A program made the translations under genes and the position numbers. Source: Rhizomys pruinosus (Eukaryota > Chordata > Mammalia > Rodentia > Spalacidae). From it: a DNA stretch of 64,000 nucleotides. The notes beneath the pieces are model-generated. The model made no database searches. It saw nothing but the letters and a program-made list of their open reading frames with translations, and was not told where the DNA came from. Numbering within the stretch: the stretch's first letter is position 1; the number at the start of each line of letters is the position of its first letter. Location: contig VZQC01012405.1 of NCBI GenBank assembly GCA_009823505.1, positions 809,432 to 873,431 of the forward strand. The letters run 5' to 3'. Below, one piece after another: positions 12,727 to 25,309 of this stretch.

Positions 12727-12727
12727 T

Positions 12728-13125
12728 GGGGCTGGGTAGATGTCTCAGTTGATAAAATGATTATTATATAAACATAAGGAACTGACTTCAACCCCCCGAA
12801 CCTGTGTAAAAATAGCTGAGCATGGTGATATGCCCTTGTAACTCTCGCACTGGGGAGGCAGAGACAGGCAGATCCCTGGAGTTTGCTGGTCAGTCTGCCA
12901 GCCAGATCTCTAGGTTCAGTGAGGGAGTCGTTGAAACAAAATGCAAACAAGCAAGCAAAACAAACGATGAAAAAAAAATCAACAACCTCAAATAATGAAT
13001 AGTGCCTGCAGAAGACACACTGGAGTTTGATCTCTGGCCTCCACATGAATGCAAACACTCGCATGTGTATCTGCAAATCTATGTATTCCCTTGGGCCCCA
13101 GAACATCCATACACATATAGATAAA
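12728..13125 (+). mobile_element. B4 SINE
   Basis: A tRNA-like head (GGGGCTGGGTAGATGTCTCAG) is followed by a B1-like middle (GCTGAGCATGGTGATATGCC, GGGGAGGCAGAGACAGGCAG) and a 3' part ending in CTGGCCTCCACATGAATGC. That order is diagnostic of the composite B4. It splits the L1M at 12090-13572. Confidence 0.85.
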
Positions 13126-13145
13126 GAGTCATGCAAGTGTCTGTA

Positions 13146-13572
13146 AGGTAGCACCTCAGTTTGATCTTAACTTGCATTTTCTTAATAACTTAGTGAAGTT
13201 GAGAACCTTTAATTATTTTGTCATTTGCATATTTTCTGTACAAAACTGTCCATTCAGGTTATTTAGCAGTGTTTTAAATTGAGTTATTTAGGTTTTCTTA
13301 CCTAATTTATGCATTCTGAAAACTCATCCCCCTTGGGTAGATATTGTTCTTTTTTTTGCCATTCTCTTATCTTTAAAATTTTAATAATATATTTTGCAAA
13401 AAATTGTTTTAAAGTTTTTAAAAGGTACAAATTATTCTGTGTTTTATTTTTTGTGCTTTTAAAAACATATCGATTGCTAAGTTTAAATCATAAATTTTAC
13501 TGATACATTTTCTTCTATAAAGTTTATGGTTTTAGCATTTATGTATTAGGTTATTGATATATTTAGGTAAAA
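13146..13572 (-). mobile_element. Old L1M, continuation after the B4
   Basis: CTTGCATTTTCTTAATAACTT, GTCATTTGCATATTTTCTG and AAATTGAGTTATTTAGG continue the L1M ORF2 antisense order interrupted at 12727. Confidence 0.65.
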
Positions 13573-13579
13573 TTTTGTG

Positions 13580-13654
13580 GGAACTGGTGCTATAACTGTG
13601 GTAGAGTGCTTACCTTTCATGTGGGAGGGCCTTGCTTGTTCCTAAGCACTTAGG
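13580..13654 (+). mobile_element. ID SINE
   Basis: GAACTGGTGCTATAACTGTGG, TAGAGTGCTTACC and GGGCCTTGCTTGTTCCTAAGC fit the ID body. Its tail has become the following (GGA)n tract. Confidence 0.75.
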
Positions 13655-13671
13655 AGAAGGAGGACAAGGAG

Positions 13672-13706
<35 letters not shown>

Positions 13707-13760
13707 GGAGGAGGAGGAGGAGGATGAGGAGGAGGAAAGAGGAGAGGGATGGGAGGGGGA
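13655..13760. repeat. (GGA)n purine tract
   Basis: About 100 bases of nearly pure G/A on the plus strand, mostly GGA with GAA interruptions. It produces a spurious leucine-rich open frame on the minus strand at 13642-13887. Confidence 0.95.
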
Positions 13761-13928
13761 GATAATAAGAAAAATTTTGAATGTACTGTAATGTAGGAGG
13801 TCCAACTTTATTATTCTGCATATGGATATCCAGCTGTTTTAGTGTCATTGATTGAAGAGACACTTTAGCAATTAATAGTTTTGACATTCTAAGCCATTGG
13901 CCTTAGATAAAATTAAAATATTTTAACT

Positions 13929-14156
13929 TTTAAAATATTTTATTTGTTACTTTTTTATTTTATGTGTATGAGTGTGTTGTCTGCATGTCTGCATGTGTTT
14001 AAGTGCAATGCCTACAGAGATCAGAAGAGGGTATTGAATCCCTTGGAACTGGAGTTAAGGATGGTTGTTAGCCACCATGTGGGGGCTAGGAATTGAATAT
14101 GGGTCCTTTTCAAGAATGACCAGTGCTCTTAACTGCTGAGATATCTCTTCAGCCCC
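13929..14156 (-). mobile_element. B3 SINE
   Basis: The T-rich tail, AGAGATCAGAAGAGGG, CACCATGTGGGGGCTAGGAA and GAGATATCTCTTCAGCCCC form a reverse-complement B3. Confidence 0.9.
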
Positions 14157-14994
14157 CAAATGCTTTAACTTTTATTATAACTGTTTTTCCCAGTTCTGGA
14201 GGAACCAACTGTTGTCTCTAACACGTGGGCAAATGGAGGCTGAGTTGTTGAATCTATCAATGCTAAAATGTCTTCTATTTACTAGCAGATTTGGTGTGTA
14301 CTAGCATATGCTAGAGAAGAGGTATATCTATTATTACCTAATCTCAAATTGAACTTGCAGAAATGTCACTCAATGTACAGTTCTGTGAGGGCAAAGTACA
14401 CCCAGCTTCTCATGGCTAACTAGAAGGCTGGTGCTTATTTCAATGTATTTCACTGTATTTAGTCACACAGAGCTTGTCATCCCTTCGCATCTTGTCCTAC
14501 TCGTTCCTCCTGCTTTCTTTTCTATGTTTTGAGCAATCCTCTTAAAACACCATCACAACACTTTGTACTTAAAAGACTGCCTTTTTGCTCTTGGTTGGGT
14601 TTTCTCCACTGAACCCTTTAAGCCCATGTCCCACTCACTTTCCAACACAATTCATAGAAGATTGCTAGTGGTGCTGCAGTTGTTCTCTCTGAAGTGCCTA
14701 GATCTTAGACTGCCTGTTTAACCTTTGCAAAACGAGGAAGGTTGTGTTACACGCATGCTCTTCTGAATTCCTTTGCTTAGTTTCCAAATGAACTTTCAGT
14801 CTACTTTATTGGAGACTAACAAAGTAAGTAAAAATGTGAGCTGCAAATGACTTGACTCTTCATTCTCTGTAGCCGGTAGAGCATTTTGGAAAAAAAAAAA
14901 AAATAGATCATTGCTAACTCAGTCATGGATTATGATAACTAAGTTAGATTAAAAGTAGGAATGGAGTTGTGGTTACATGAACTTTTCATCCTTG
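14157..14994. other. Unassigned DNA
   Basis: Contains one poly-A run near 14890; nothing else recognised. Confidence 0.45.
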
Positions 14995-15300
14995 CCACCA
15001 AATACTTGAGAGAAGCAATTTAGAAGGAGGGAAATCTTGTGTTGGCTCATGGTGTCAAAACTGTAGTCCATCATGGCAGAAGAGGACTGTGGAAGAAGAT
15101 TTTTTTTTCATCTTGCAACATCCAGGAAGCAAAGGGAAAGAATGTGCGCCCCCAGGACGCCCCCTTTCCTTCTCATTCCCGCTGTGCCTCCCCCTCCCCT
15201 TAGTTTTCTCTGGAAATGTCCTCACAGACAGATTTAGTTTGTTTCACTAATCTCTTAGGTGCTTTTACATCCAATCAATTTGACAGTCAAGACTTACCAT
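14995..15300 (+). repeat. Rodent repeat resembling URR1 (hAT-type DNA element)
   Basis: Motifs AGAAGCAATTTAGAAGGAGG, TTGGCTCATGGTGTCAAAAC, GTAGTCCATCATGGCAG, CTCTGGAAATGTCCTCACAG and CTAATCTCTTAGGTGCTTTT are typical of an abundant rodent repeat that I associate with URR1. The name is tentative. Confidence 0.5.
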
Positions 15301-15480
15301 CACTGGAGTTATAAAACAAACAGGTTAAAACAATGGAGGGGGGCAGGGGTGCTGCTTACTGGAATGCATCAAGTAAGAAGTCAGCTAGAAAGGTATTGAG
15401 ACATTCATAATGTGGCAGTTATAAAATTTAGCAGCTAACTTAGTCTCAGATTCATGAAGAGTCAATGATGTCTCTTAAAT

Positions 15481-15508
15481 GTGTGTGTGTGTGTGCGCGC
15501 ACGCGCAC
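15481..15508. repeat. (GT)n with CG-rich end
   Basis: GTGTGTGTGTGTG runs into GCGCGCACGCGC, an alternating purine-pyrimidine stretch of the kind that can adopt Z-DNA. Confidence 0.85.
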
Positions 15509-15905
15509 TCTGATTCCTGTTGGACTGTTATCAAGACACTGAGGTTCATAAACCTGCCTCATAGTTTTCCCGTATAATTAAAAGGAGTTAGGAAAAAGAA
15601 ATTGATAAGGGAAAATGGATTTATCTACAATTTGGCCAAACTAGAATCTAAACCAGGCATGTTCCTCTCTGGCCAGGGCTTCAGGCTTTCTCCTCCCCAG
15701 CATAGGGAAATCATCTGATCGCTGCAGGGGTGGACATAGGCATCTCTCTTTGGAGTCTCCTTTTTTCTACTAGGATCAAGGTTACAAGATTTCGGACAGT
15801 TGTTGTTTTCCTGAGGGCCTGAGAACAAAATTCATATGTGGGTGTCTTAGGAAGAGGATTCGCCTTTAATTTTCTTTTTGGAAAGTGGCTTTGAGAGTCT
15901 GATAC

Positions 15906-15931
15906 AATATATATATATATATATATATATC
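15906..15931. repeat. (AT)n microsatellite
   Basis: Twelve to thirteen uninterrupted AT units. It gives rise to the YIYIYI run in spurious minus-strand frames. Confidence 0.9.
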
Positions 15932-18129
15932 CCAAACCTTTACTTGAAATCTGTTAAAGCCAAAGGAAAAAAAAAATGCCCCGATTATAGCAGCTTTATA
16001 TGTCCAGCAGGGGGACATTCTTGGAGACCCTCTGAAAGTAGAGGAAATGCAGCATAAAGTATGCCCAGTGCTCACAGATAACCTCCACGGATGCGCACTC
16101 ATGGCAGCGTCTCCAATTGCCCTCTGAATGTGAATTTCACGCTTGATGTAGCTCATCTCAAAACCCATGGAAGGAATCTAGGCAGAGGAAAACAGATTAG
16201 TGTAATCTGCTGTAGCCTCTTTCTCTTCCAGCATCTCAAGCATCTCTTGGCTCCTTCTCTATCCACCTCAGAGGTTTCAAGCTTCACTCTTTTTCTGCTT
16301 TCTCTGGACCATTCCCCAGTCATGGTGTGGCAGGTGACAGGGCAAGCAGAGGCATGTCTGGGCTCTTTACTTTTAATTGGAAAATCTTGTTCAGAATTTG
16401 ATGTTTTTATATCCTTGACTTCAGTTTAATGTGGATATTGCCCAAGGTTCTCAAATCATACCCTCTTCCCACAAAATAAAACAGTTTGAGAGTGAAATAA
16501 AGTGACTTTATCAAGCTCATTTCTTTCTACAAAGAGGGTGCTTTATGATTTCCTGAAGAAGATGATCCGTGGTGGTTCCAGATCTGTACTGACGGCTGGG
16601 CTGTGTGCATCATGCTGGCCTGGGATGGCATTTCTAGCATCTGTTTACATGGCCGGATTTATAATTGGGCTGCTATTTGTTGTATAAAGTGGAAGGAAGT
16701 TATTTTATATGTGCCTGTGGCCTGAAATAAGACCAATGACATGTTGTCGGTATTCCTGTTGGCTTACTGCACTGGGTGTGAGTGCCAGGGAGTCAGAGGC
16801 TGGGCCACTGTGGAAAGAAGTTCTTTTTCAGGAATATAGGTAAAAGAAGTTAACAGAGAGTCAGGAATAAGGCCTCATGTGCCAATCCCAAGTCTGGAGT
16901 TCTGGCCATGCACAGAGCCAATATGCCTTGCATGATATGGGCAGGGAAGATGATAAAGAGGTGGAATTCAAATAGGGCTGCTTATGAGCAACCTCAGTCA
17001 ACTGTGCAGATGCCAGGAATGAGGAGGACATGAAGCCTTCTAAAATAAGTACACATAATGGGGACAGGAAGCGGGTTATCTCACCTTCTTCATGTCTAAA
17101 GGCACTTGGGGTGTGGGATGTTAGGTTAGCCATAAGAGCCATCCTTGTAAAAATATAAAATATTTTCCAGTCAGTGTGATAGAACTTTGATCCAAAAATG
17201 TAGCACAAGCCACCTGGTAGAATTCCAGTCAGTTTCCCTCATCCGCTCCTCACATTCTCTGACTCCTAAATGTCATCTAAAATCTCTGCTTTCTGAGTGA
17301 TAAAAGCAGACACTGTGAAACTAGATACAAATGATCTGGTTAAGCTCTGGGCTGCTTAGTATGTAAAACCTGAGAGTGCCATTAACTTTGCTGAGCTGAT
17401 AATCATCAAGGCTATGGTCTAGTGTTTGGGAAAGGGAAGCTGGGGCCAGGATTTGGAGCTGTGGATTTCCATCTGAATGTCTGTGTCTGATTGTGTGTTG
17501 ATTTGGGAATCAGGGTGCTGTGCCATGTGCCCATCTTCCCACTTACTTAGGCAGCTTGAAAGTTAGAACATCCACATTTTAGAAATTTCAAACAGATCCA
17601 CAAGTGGAAGTATTTATTCTCCCTTATTCCTGTGAAAAATACAACATGCTGTACTGAAAATTTTCGGCAAGTGTTATTTATTTTTAATGCTTGGTACAGA
17701 TCCATCTCAACTGTCTCCAACTAATACAGCCTGTGAGCTTGATTTGCCTGTCTGTTTAGTGCACTGTATGATACTATTGAACAGCATCAGAATTCAAATT
17801 GTCCCATCTTCCTTCTACTGAATAAAAGATAAAGGTATTTATAAAATGGGGCATAATTATAACCCAATAGCCAATAACAGATCTGTTAAGTGGACTCTGG
17901 CATCTTGTCAAAGAACTTGTTGACATTTATAGTGAAAAAATGCTAAGATTATCTACTGTCATATAGGAAGAATTAAGAAATCGAGCACTGTTTGTGAAAA
18001 CAGTAAATTCTAACAATCAGTACAAATGTCCGGATAAGATATGTGTGGATTTGAAAGCAACCTTATCCAGTAATATATTCAAGCATTCAGTAATACATTC
18101 AATACATTTAGCAAATGCTTACAGTGGAA

Positions 18130-18560
18130 AGACTGATTTTCATGATGTTTTTAAGAGTTAAGGGCCAGAGAGATTAAACAGCAAACACAATGAATCAGTC
18201 AGCAAAGACTGATATTTAGTCACCTGTATCACAACATGGAATTGGGCATGAGAATTCTCGACAAAGACAATAGTACATGCAAAGGTCCTGAGGTTGGAAT
18301 GAACATGTGTATTGAAGGGACAAGAGGAAGGCTAGTATTGGAAGAATATGTTGATGGACCATAAAGTAAAAAGGGAGTGTAGGAACCTCTTCATGTGAGA
18401 TCAGGTGGGCTGCAGTAGAGTTAGCATTTTATCATGGGAACATAAAGATCCAAGTTTGAAGCAAGGTCTAACAGATTTATGTTAGAACTGTCACTCTGGC
18501 TTCTATGTGTAGGATGGACTGTGGTGCAGTAGTTTGGAAACAGTCAGATAGTGATGGCGT
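18130..18560 (+). repeat. Possible ancient interspersed repeat
   Basis: GCAAAGGTCCTGAGGTTGGA, GGCTAGTATTGGAAGAATAT and AACTGTCACTCTGGCTTCTA occur in the order of an old mammalian repeat that I cannot name. Borders are uncertain. Confidence 0.35.
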
Positions 18561-21500
18561 CAGGAGCCCATGGTTCCACTCCCTAGATCAGTGTCTCTAG
18601 CAGCCATTTTCCCTTCTTCCCATGTCCTCCCAGGAGAGACATTTGGCAATGTCTGTACATGTTGTTACAGCAGGGAAGCAGCACTATAGGACTTTAATAG
18701 GTGGATACTAGGAAAGCTAAGGGACATCTTTGGATGCTCAGACAGCCTTTCCAACAGGAATCATCTTGTGTGGAATATTCATAAAACTGAAGGTGAGAAA
18801 CTCTGGATTAGGGTATTCACAGAGGAAAGAATTGGTAGTTCTGCATACATTCTACAAGTGAATAGCGAGAGACTGGATAAGGAAGTAAGAGGAAGAAAGG
18901 ATCAGTAAGCATTCTCAGGGAATCTTGCTTCATATTGAGGTATGAGAGGTTGTGTTCCAGAACTGCGAGTCAGGCACTCTACCATACAATACTGGTAAGA
19001 AATAATGGAAGAATGCGAATGACTCTCAGAGTTATCCTTCTCAATAGCTAGTAACCTCAGCCATGCTCTAGTACTTGGTTGCTTCGAGAAGCATTGCTGT
19101 GGCCAATGACACATAATTTTAGTATCCAGAAGTATATGTGAGCTGCCAAGGTTATTTTACATAAAGATTCTGGGAAAGTTACAGCTGCTGATAGGGGTAA
19201 TTATGTACCAGGATCTGCAGGTGGATGAGCTGGTATGCTTCCTTCAGCCTCCCTCTAAATCAGCAAGCAAGCCAATTGAGTTTACAACCTACTTAGAACA
19301 AATCTAATGGCCTTAGTCTTCAAGGCCCATCTTGGACTGGCTACTGATCACCTTTCCACCTGAAGTTATACCATTCAGTCCTGGAGGAGTAGCCTCTGAA
19401 CACACTAGCTATTTTTCTGTCCCATGTGGACAAAAGGTTCTTTTTTTCCACTCTAGGTCCTCTGGGCTCTCTCTCCCTTCCTTCTGGAATACTTTGGTAT
19501 GATTTATAATAAGCCGATCATGCTTGGTGGTAAGGTAGCTCCAGGTTCTAGGAAATAGGATCACAGAGAATCTCACCTGATCACATTGGGAGTAGACATT
19601 TGGGGGAAAAGAAACTACAAATGAACCCCTAACTTACTATAGGAGAGGTCTGTGGTTTGAATAAAGGAGACTGAATACCTTGAATCCTACCTTTAGATTC
19701 ATTATTACCATCAATGGCTAGCCTCCATGGAATTCACTAGGGTTCTGTATTTCCTAAGCTACTTTCATATCTCCTTGTACCCTGGCTTGTTGGGATATAT
19801 GGTGTTCCATTGCAATCCAGACCTTTATAATTTTTCATTCTTTAAGGAAGAATGCCCCCATATGAACCTTCTTTTCATTTTCTGATTCATAGGAAATCTT
19901 GTGCCCTTTGAATCTAATCTCATCCAATTCTTAGAAAAACTTGCTGAGCGGATATATCTCTTAGATGACTGCTTCACAAATTTGTCTGCATATTCAAAAA
20001 TACCCATGGAACTTTAATAAACACTGATTTCTAGTATCATGCCCAAAGACCATAATTTAATTGAGGTGTACCCTACATCTTTCCTAGGTGATTCTGTTGA
20101 AATGCCAATTTTGAGAATCCTTATCTTAGATTAAAATACTGGAATTTGAGATATGGCTCATACAAAATGAAATAACACTTTAATTCCATAAATATAACAT
20201 AATGACAGATGCATGATCTCCAAAGCTCTATATTTCAGGCATATCTTACTAAGATAGTTTATGTTACTGTCTGCTCTGACTCAATACCATTCAGAAGGGA
20301 TAAATCGGTGGTCTTCCATCCTTTGTTGTTGCTTGTATGTAACTCACCATCTGAAAACAATTCCACACACTAAAATCCTGTTTGTTTTCCTGAGGCCAGC
20401 TTGCATATGAGCCAATTATAAGACATTTCTCAATTGCTTTTTTACCATAGGTTGGTAATTTGATTTAGACAGGGGGATTTTCTGTTGACAAATCTAGGTA
20501 GATTTCCAAGTCAGACTACATTTATCAAAACACCAATTAGATCCTGCTCCCTCATCCATCACAAGACCTTTAATTTTTGTGTGGTTTTGGCAGAGTGATC
20601 CAGGAGCCATGTTTGCCTAAGTGAATGACTTAAATCAAATTGTCACTTTACAAGGATTACCTTATCTTAAAACTTCACAGAAAGCCATTTTAATGTAAAC
20701 TATATGTGCAAAATTATTTTCAAATCATATGGATCCAATACTCAGATAGAGCACAGAGAATATTAAATTCTGGTGCTGAAGCCCTGCAGTTTTGGTAGAA
20801 TTGGGACCAACACAGCAGTGACATGAATACAGTAAACGTTGAGTTAGTGAGAGTGAAAGTCACGAAAAAGAGACGACTTGTTAGGACGGCAAATGCTGTT
20901 TCCTGTTAGGTGGCTTTTAGCAAAACTTCTAAGTTTAATACAATGGATTTCCTTCTTCTCCATAACTTTGATTTTCAGCCAACACTGATTGACAAGAGCA
21001 ATATTTCTTTTCTTCCTGAAATGTCAAGATTATGTATTCTGCATCTTGCTACTCATCATTGACAAGCTGCATAAAAATATCTGAAGCAAATAGCAGTAAA
21101 ATACTTATTCCCAGAGGAGAAAACAGAAAAGAGGTGTCAGGGACCATGTCGGAGGTAAAGTAAACTTCAAGGAAGCAGAGATGAGGAAAATGGAAAAGAG
21201 CAAACTAGAAAGAATCCTTGAATAAATCTTTATTACACACAGATTTGGGACAAGGCCTTATGGGAGAATTTGTCAAGACATTTTGGTTCAAAGTGTCAAA
21301 AACCCTTCTTGAGCAAGCATAACCAAGAAGATAGGGTATTAAAAATATACTGGTGTACCTTATATAATAGAGAAGACTGCTTAATAATATGTGCCGAGGG
21401 CATTCCTTTTCTTTATCTATAGGAGGTGTTTTCCTAAGTACCAGGTAATGTGGCCTCAGGCATTGAACTAACACTAGTTTATTTAAGCAATCCAAGATGC

Positions 21501-22384
21501 TAGTTTTCTTTTGTAGCTCATTTTTAACAGTCTCTGTCTCATCCATCACACAGCATAGAGTAATGGGGATTCAAGTGAGGAGAACTTGTCACAAACCCAT
21601 CCTTGGTTTGAGGAGGGCATAATCGTTTACAGTTACCAAGAGAACCAGGTCAGAAAGAAGCTACTACCCAGGGAAATTATTCCCTGAAATGTGGTTATTG
21701 GGGCTGGGGAAAATATAGAAAAGATATATTCCCCTAGAGCAGCAGATGAAGGAATCTAAAATGAGGAAAACACAGATGATCAAGGCAGCTAGGAACACCC
21801 CTCTACTAGAGGAACACACAACTTGTCAGGGAACCTTCATCACAAACACAGTTAACATTCAGATATCAAAGCAAAACGTGAAGTTTTGAGAAAAGAGAAA
21901 GAAGGAAAACAAAAAGAAAAAGGAAGGAATTGTGTTTGGAAAGAGAGAAGGCAGACCAACTTAAAGGATAACAAATTCATGAGTCTGTAAGATGACTAAA
22001 ATGACAGCCCCAGGAGAGGCACAGGAGAAACAGCACAAGATGTGTAAAGTCTGCTGAGTCTGCAGCACGTCAGGGGACATGGTCCCTGGGCTAACTCTTG
22101 GTGTATCCTGCCAGCCTCTTAATAAATGAAATCAGCACCAAAAGACTCCTTTTTCTCTTCTAACTTTGTAAATATGCTTTTCTTCTAGTTATTAGTTTTC
22201 TTTTATATTCCATAGGTATAACCATATATTTAAAATAAAAAATGAGAAATTTGCAATGAGAATTAATGTCAGACTAAGACAGCAGAAAACACAGTATTTG
22301 AATGATGAGGGGAGGGTGGTTGATCATACTTAGAGCCCTCTTTCCTCTCCTCCCCGCCTGACTACTCCAACCCTTGACTTCTTG
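18561..22384. other. Repeat-poor DNA
   Basis: Nearly 4 kb without a recognisable SINE or L1 in an otherwise repeat-dense window. Open frames at 18902-19114, 19825-20007 and 21205-21549 show no known protein pattern. Purine-rich A/G runs occur near 21880-21960. Confidence 0.5.
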
Positions 22385-23040
22385 TCCTCTATTATTATTT
22401 GTCTTTTTATTGGCTCATCATATCCCGAGTCTAGTATGTGTTTTCTAAGTGGTATTGGGTATGGATCTAGCCTGGGAAATCTGGTCAACCTAGTGGGTGT
22501 TGCACCAGTAAGTAACTGGCTTTACTTCTCCCAGCCTCTATTCTTTGCCCGTGGATGCCCAGCTAAAGCTGGGGTTTCCTGCCCTCTGCCCACCCTGTCT
22601 TGCTTGGGTTTATACAAGTTTTGTGACTGCTGTGACAAGTGCAATGGGTTCATATGTACCACTTACCAGTGATGTCCAGACAATACAGTTTAACCTATGG
22701 CTCTTAAATCTTTCTACCCTCCACCCCTTCAGCAATGATCTCTGAACCTTGGGAGGAGAGAGTGTGATGTCAGTGTCCCATTTAGGGCTGAGCACTGATA
22801 GTCTCTTATTCTTTATACGTTGGCCAGTTGTAGGCCTCTGTATTAATCATTATCTGCTGCAAGAAGAACCTTCTCTGGTGAGAGCTGAGGGATGTACTAT
22901 CTATGGGCCTAGCAATGTCATCATGAGTCAGTTTAATACTATGTCTTTTTAGCAGAATGATAGTAGAAGGTTCTTTCCTATTGTCTGTGAACTATCTAGC
23001 CACAGATTTGTGGCTCTGATAACACAATTAGGTCAGTTTT
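22385..23040 (-). mobile_element. Lx-type L1 3' UTR fragment
   Basis: Plus-strand motifs CCTTGGGAGGAGAGAGTGTG, ATTATCTGCTGCAAGAAGAA, GAGAGCTGAGGGATGTAC and GAATGATAGTAGAAGG recur in the same order at 25310, 33285, 36230 and 40645. The block order matches the reverse complement of rodent Lx 3' UTRs. Confidence 0.6.
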
Positions 23041-23744
23041 AATAGATGAGTGGCTCCTAATCTTGGGGTTAATATAATTTTTCACATTTTCAGGTCCAAG
23101 GAAAGAAAGGAGTCCGTGATTCTGTGAGAAGAGCAAAGAAACCTGCACTTTTCAGACTTACAGTGATTCTAATGCAGGTAGTCCCAGGTTCACACTTTGA
23201 AAAACATTGAACTAGATACAGGGTTTGGTAGTAAGATAAAGATCACATCTGGGTATTTTTATTCTAATACATTAACTTACAAAATAGATAGTGCATGTGC
23301 TCAATAACTTCAAGCACTCATTTAATGAACTGAAGAAAAATTGAATGGGCTTAGGAACATTTTGAAGAACACTGTACAGCATTGTATATAAAGTCCTGGA
23401 CAATCACCACACCGTACATCTTAGGAATCATAGCTAAATTCCCATACTATTATCTTTCAATATGTTGATCACTTTAGGCTGCTCATTTTCTAACATAGTA
23501 TACTTTGTAATTTAATAAAAGTGAAGTAGATGATTTGGTTTTTCATTCCTTCTATTATTCTAATGTACCTTTCAGATCTGTGCTATTTCTTAATACGCAC
23601 ATTTAGGTCATTTTAATACCATTTATTGATGTTTGAAATTCTCTGGCTTTAATTTAAAAGCCACACTACTACCATCTCTGTTACTTTTTAGTCTGAGTTG
23701 GGTGCTTTTCAAAGCAATCACTAGAAAGGTAAATGGAAGTTTTC
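23041..23744. other. Mostly unassigned DNA
   Basis: A short stretch at about 23150-23215 (TTACAGTGATTCTAATGCAG, then TTCACACTTTGAAAAACATT) resembles a MER5-type hAT fragment, too short to be firm. The rest is unrecognised. Confidence 0.35.
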
Positions 23745-23935
23745 CACTCCTTTATGTGCTGGAAACATTACTAAGTGCTTTGTAGACCTTCCACTGAATA
23801 AGCCTCCCTACAGCACTTAAAAAAAAAACACAAAACAATTGTTACACCTTTTTAATAGGCAAAGAAACAGAACTAGAGGAGTAAATTTCTCAAAGTTGCC
23901 AAGTTAACAGCCAGTAGAATTGGAAACTGTTTACC
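23745..23935 (+). repeat. MIR
   Basis: TTTATGTGCTGGAAACATTA, CTAAGTGCTTTGTAGACCTT, ATAGGCAAAGAAACAGAACT and AAAGTTGCCAAGTTAACAGC track the MIR core in order. Confidence 0.65.
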
Positions 23936-23954
23936 AAATATCTTTTAATATTAA

Positions 23955-24155
23955 ATTTACTGTATATTTTTATTTTAACATGCATAAGTTTTTCCTGCAC
24001 GTATGTAAGTGCCACCATATCATGCAATGCACATGGAGGCCAGGAGAGGGCATAGGATCCCCTGGAACTATAATTATGGACAGTTGTTACTGCCACGTGG
24101 CTGATAGAAACCAAACCAAGCAAGGTCCTCTGTAAGAGCAGCCAGTAAGAACTAG
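23955..24155 (-). mobile_element. B3 SINE, head missing
   Basis: CATGCAATGCACATGGAGGC, CATAGGATCCCCTGGAACTA and GTCCTCTGTAAGAGCAGCCA are B3 in reverse complement. The terminal GAGCCATCTCTCCAGCCC end is absent. Confidence 0.75.
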
Positions 24156-24324
24156 AACATCAGCCTCTTTCCTAACAGTTTTAATAATCTTTCTTCAGCA
24201 AATGTATGAGATTAGGACTCAATAAAATGTTGTTTGGGATAAGCCTTCCAGCTATCAGTATAATTTGGCATACTAGGTCAGACTCATACCTAAGTGCCAA
24301 AGAAGGGATGGGGACCCATATCAT
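24156..24324. other. Unassigned DNA
   Basis: Nothing recognised. Confidence 0.4.
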
Positions 24325-24615
24325 GCAAACGGTGTTAGTCGGTTTGCTTCAATATGACAGAATACCCAAGGAAACAACTTACATTTTGGCCGATGGCTTC
24401 ACACGTCTCAATCCATAGCCAGCTGGCTCCATGGGTTTGAGGTCTTGGGAGGAAGGGTACCAACCAGGACACAGATAGAACAGAAAGAATTGAGCCAGAG
24501 ATGGGTAAGTTCCTGTAGGCATGCCTCCAGCAATGCACATTTATAGCTAGGCTTCACTTTCCAAAGTTCCCAGTAACTCCAGACTTTCAACATGTGACCC
24601 TATGCAGGACATTTC
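24325..24615 (+). repeat. URR1-like rodent repeat, second copy
   Basis: GTGTTAGTCGGTTTGCTTCA, ATGACAGAATACCCAAGGAA and CATTTTGGCCGATGGCTTCA resemble the 5' part of the same type of repeat as at 14995. The assignment is tentative. Confidence 0.45.
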
Positions 24616-24861
24616 CTATCCAAGGTAAAATGTAAGTTAATTATTACTCAAGGACAAATTACATTATGTGGTAGTCGCAGAGTTGCACCCAAGCCAATGT
24701 GACTCTGAAAAGCTTCTAGTCTTCACAGGAGGCATCATAAACACATCCTTCAGAGTAGATTAGTGTTGGAATGTGGCAGAACAGGACTAAAACTCAGGTC
24801 ACTTGACTCTTTTTATTGCTCTTTAGTATTCTCACTTTGGATAAAATCATGAGTGTAAAGA

Positions 24862-24963
24862 AGATTCATCTGCTACTAGACCAGGCTGGCCTTGATCTCA
24901 CAAAGATCTACTTGCCTCTGCCTCCAGCTCCTAGGATTAAGGGTATTTACCATCATGCCCAGT
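24862..24963 (-). mobile_element. B1 SINE, partial
   Basis: AGACCAGGCTGGCCTTGATC, TGCCTCTGCCTCCAGCTCCT and CATCATGCCCAG form the left two-thirds of a B1 in reverse complement, abutting the next B3. Confidence 0.8.
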
Positions 24964-24979
24964 CTCTTTCTGATTTCTT

Positions 24980-25207
24980 TTTTAAAATATTATTTATTAT
25001 TTTTATTTTATATCTATGTGTGCATTGCCTGCATTTGTGTAAGTGCACCTATGGTGGGTAATGCCGAGGAGGTCAGAAGGGGGAATCCGATCACCTGGAA
25101 CTGAAATTACAGATGGTTAATAGCTGCCATATGGGTGCTAGGAATCGAACCTGGGTCCTCTGTAAGAGCAGCCAGTGTTCTTAACTGCTTAGCTATCTCT
25201 CCAGCCC
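24980..25207 (-). mobile_element. B3 SINE with perfect target duplication
   Basis: The full B3 in reverse complement ends in TAGCTATCTCTCCAGCCCC. CTCTTTCTGATTTCTT occurs at 24964-24979 and again at 25208-25223, a 16-bp perfect duplication. Confidence 0.95.
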
Positions 25208-25309
25208 CTCTTTCTGATTTCTTAGTGTAAACACTACCAGAAAAACATGTGCTTCCCTCTTAGGACTGCTTTTACTGTGTTGTAAAGCTTTCGTTTTCAT
25301 TTAATTCCA

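Larger units (their letters stand above)
15301..18129. other. Repeat-poor DNA
   Basis: Only a (GT)n/(GC)n tract at 15481-15508 and an (AT)n tract at 15906-15931 stand out. Open frames at 16091-16429, 16502-16687 and 16861-17208 look non-coding: no known domain and no consistent splice signals. Confidence 0.5.

Noticed and set aside
13642..13887. Leucine-rich minus-strand frame
   Set aside because: Translation of the (GGA)n tract.
16502..16687. 61-codon frame with a hydrophobic C-terminus
   Set aside because: Short, lies in AT-rich intergenic sequence and lacks any supporting signal.
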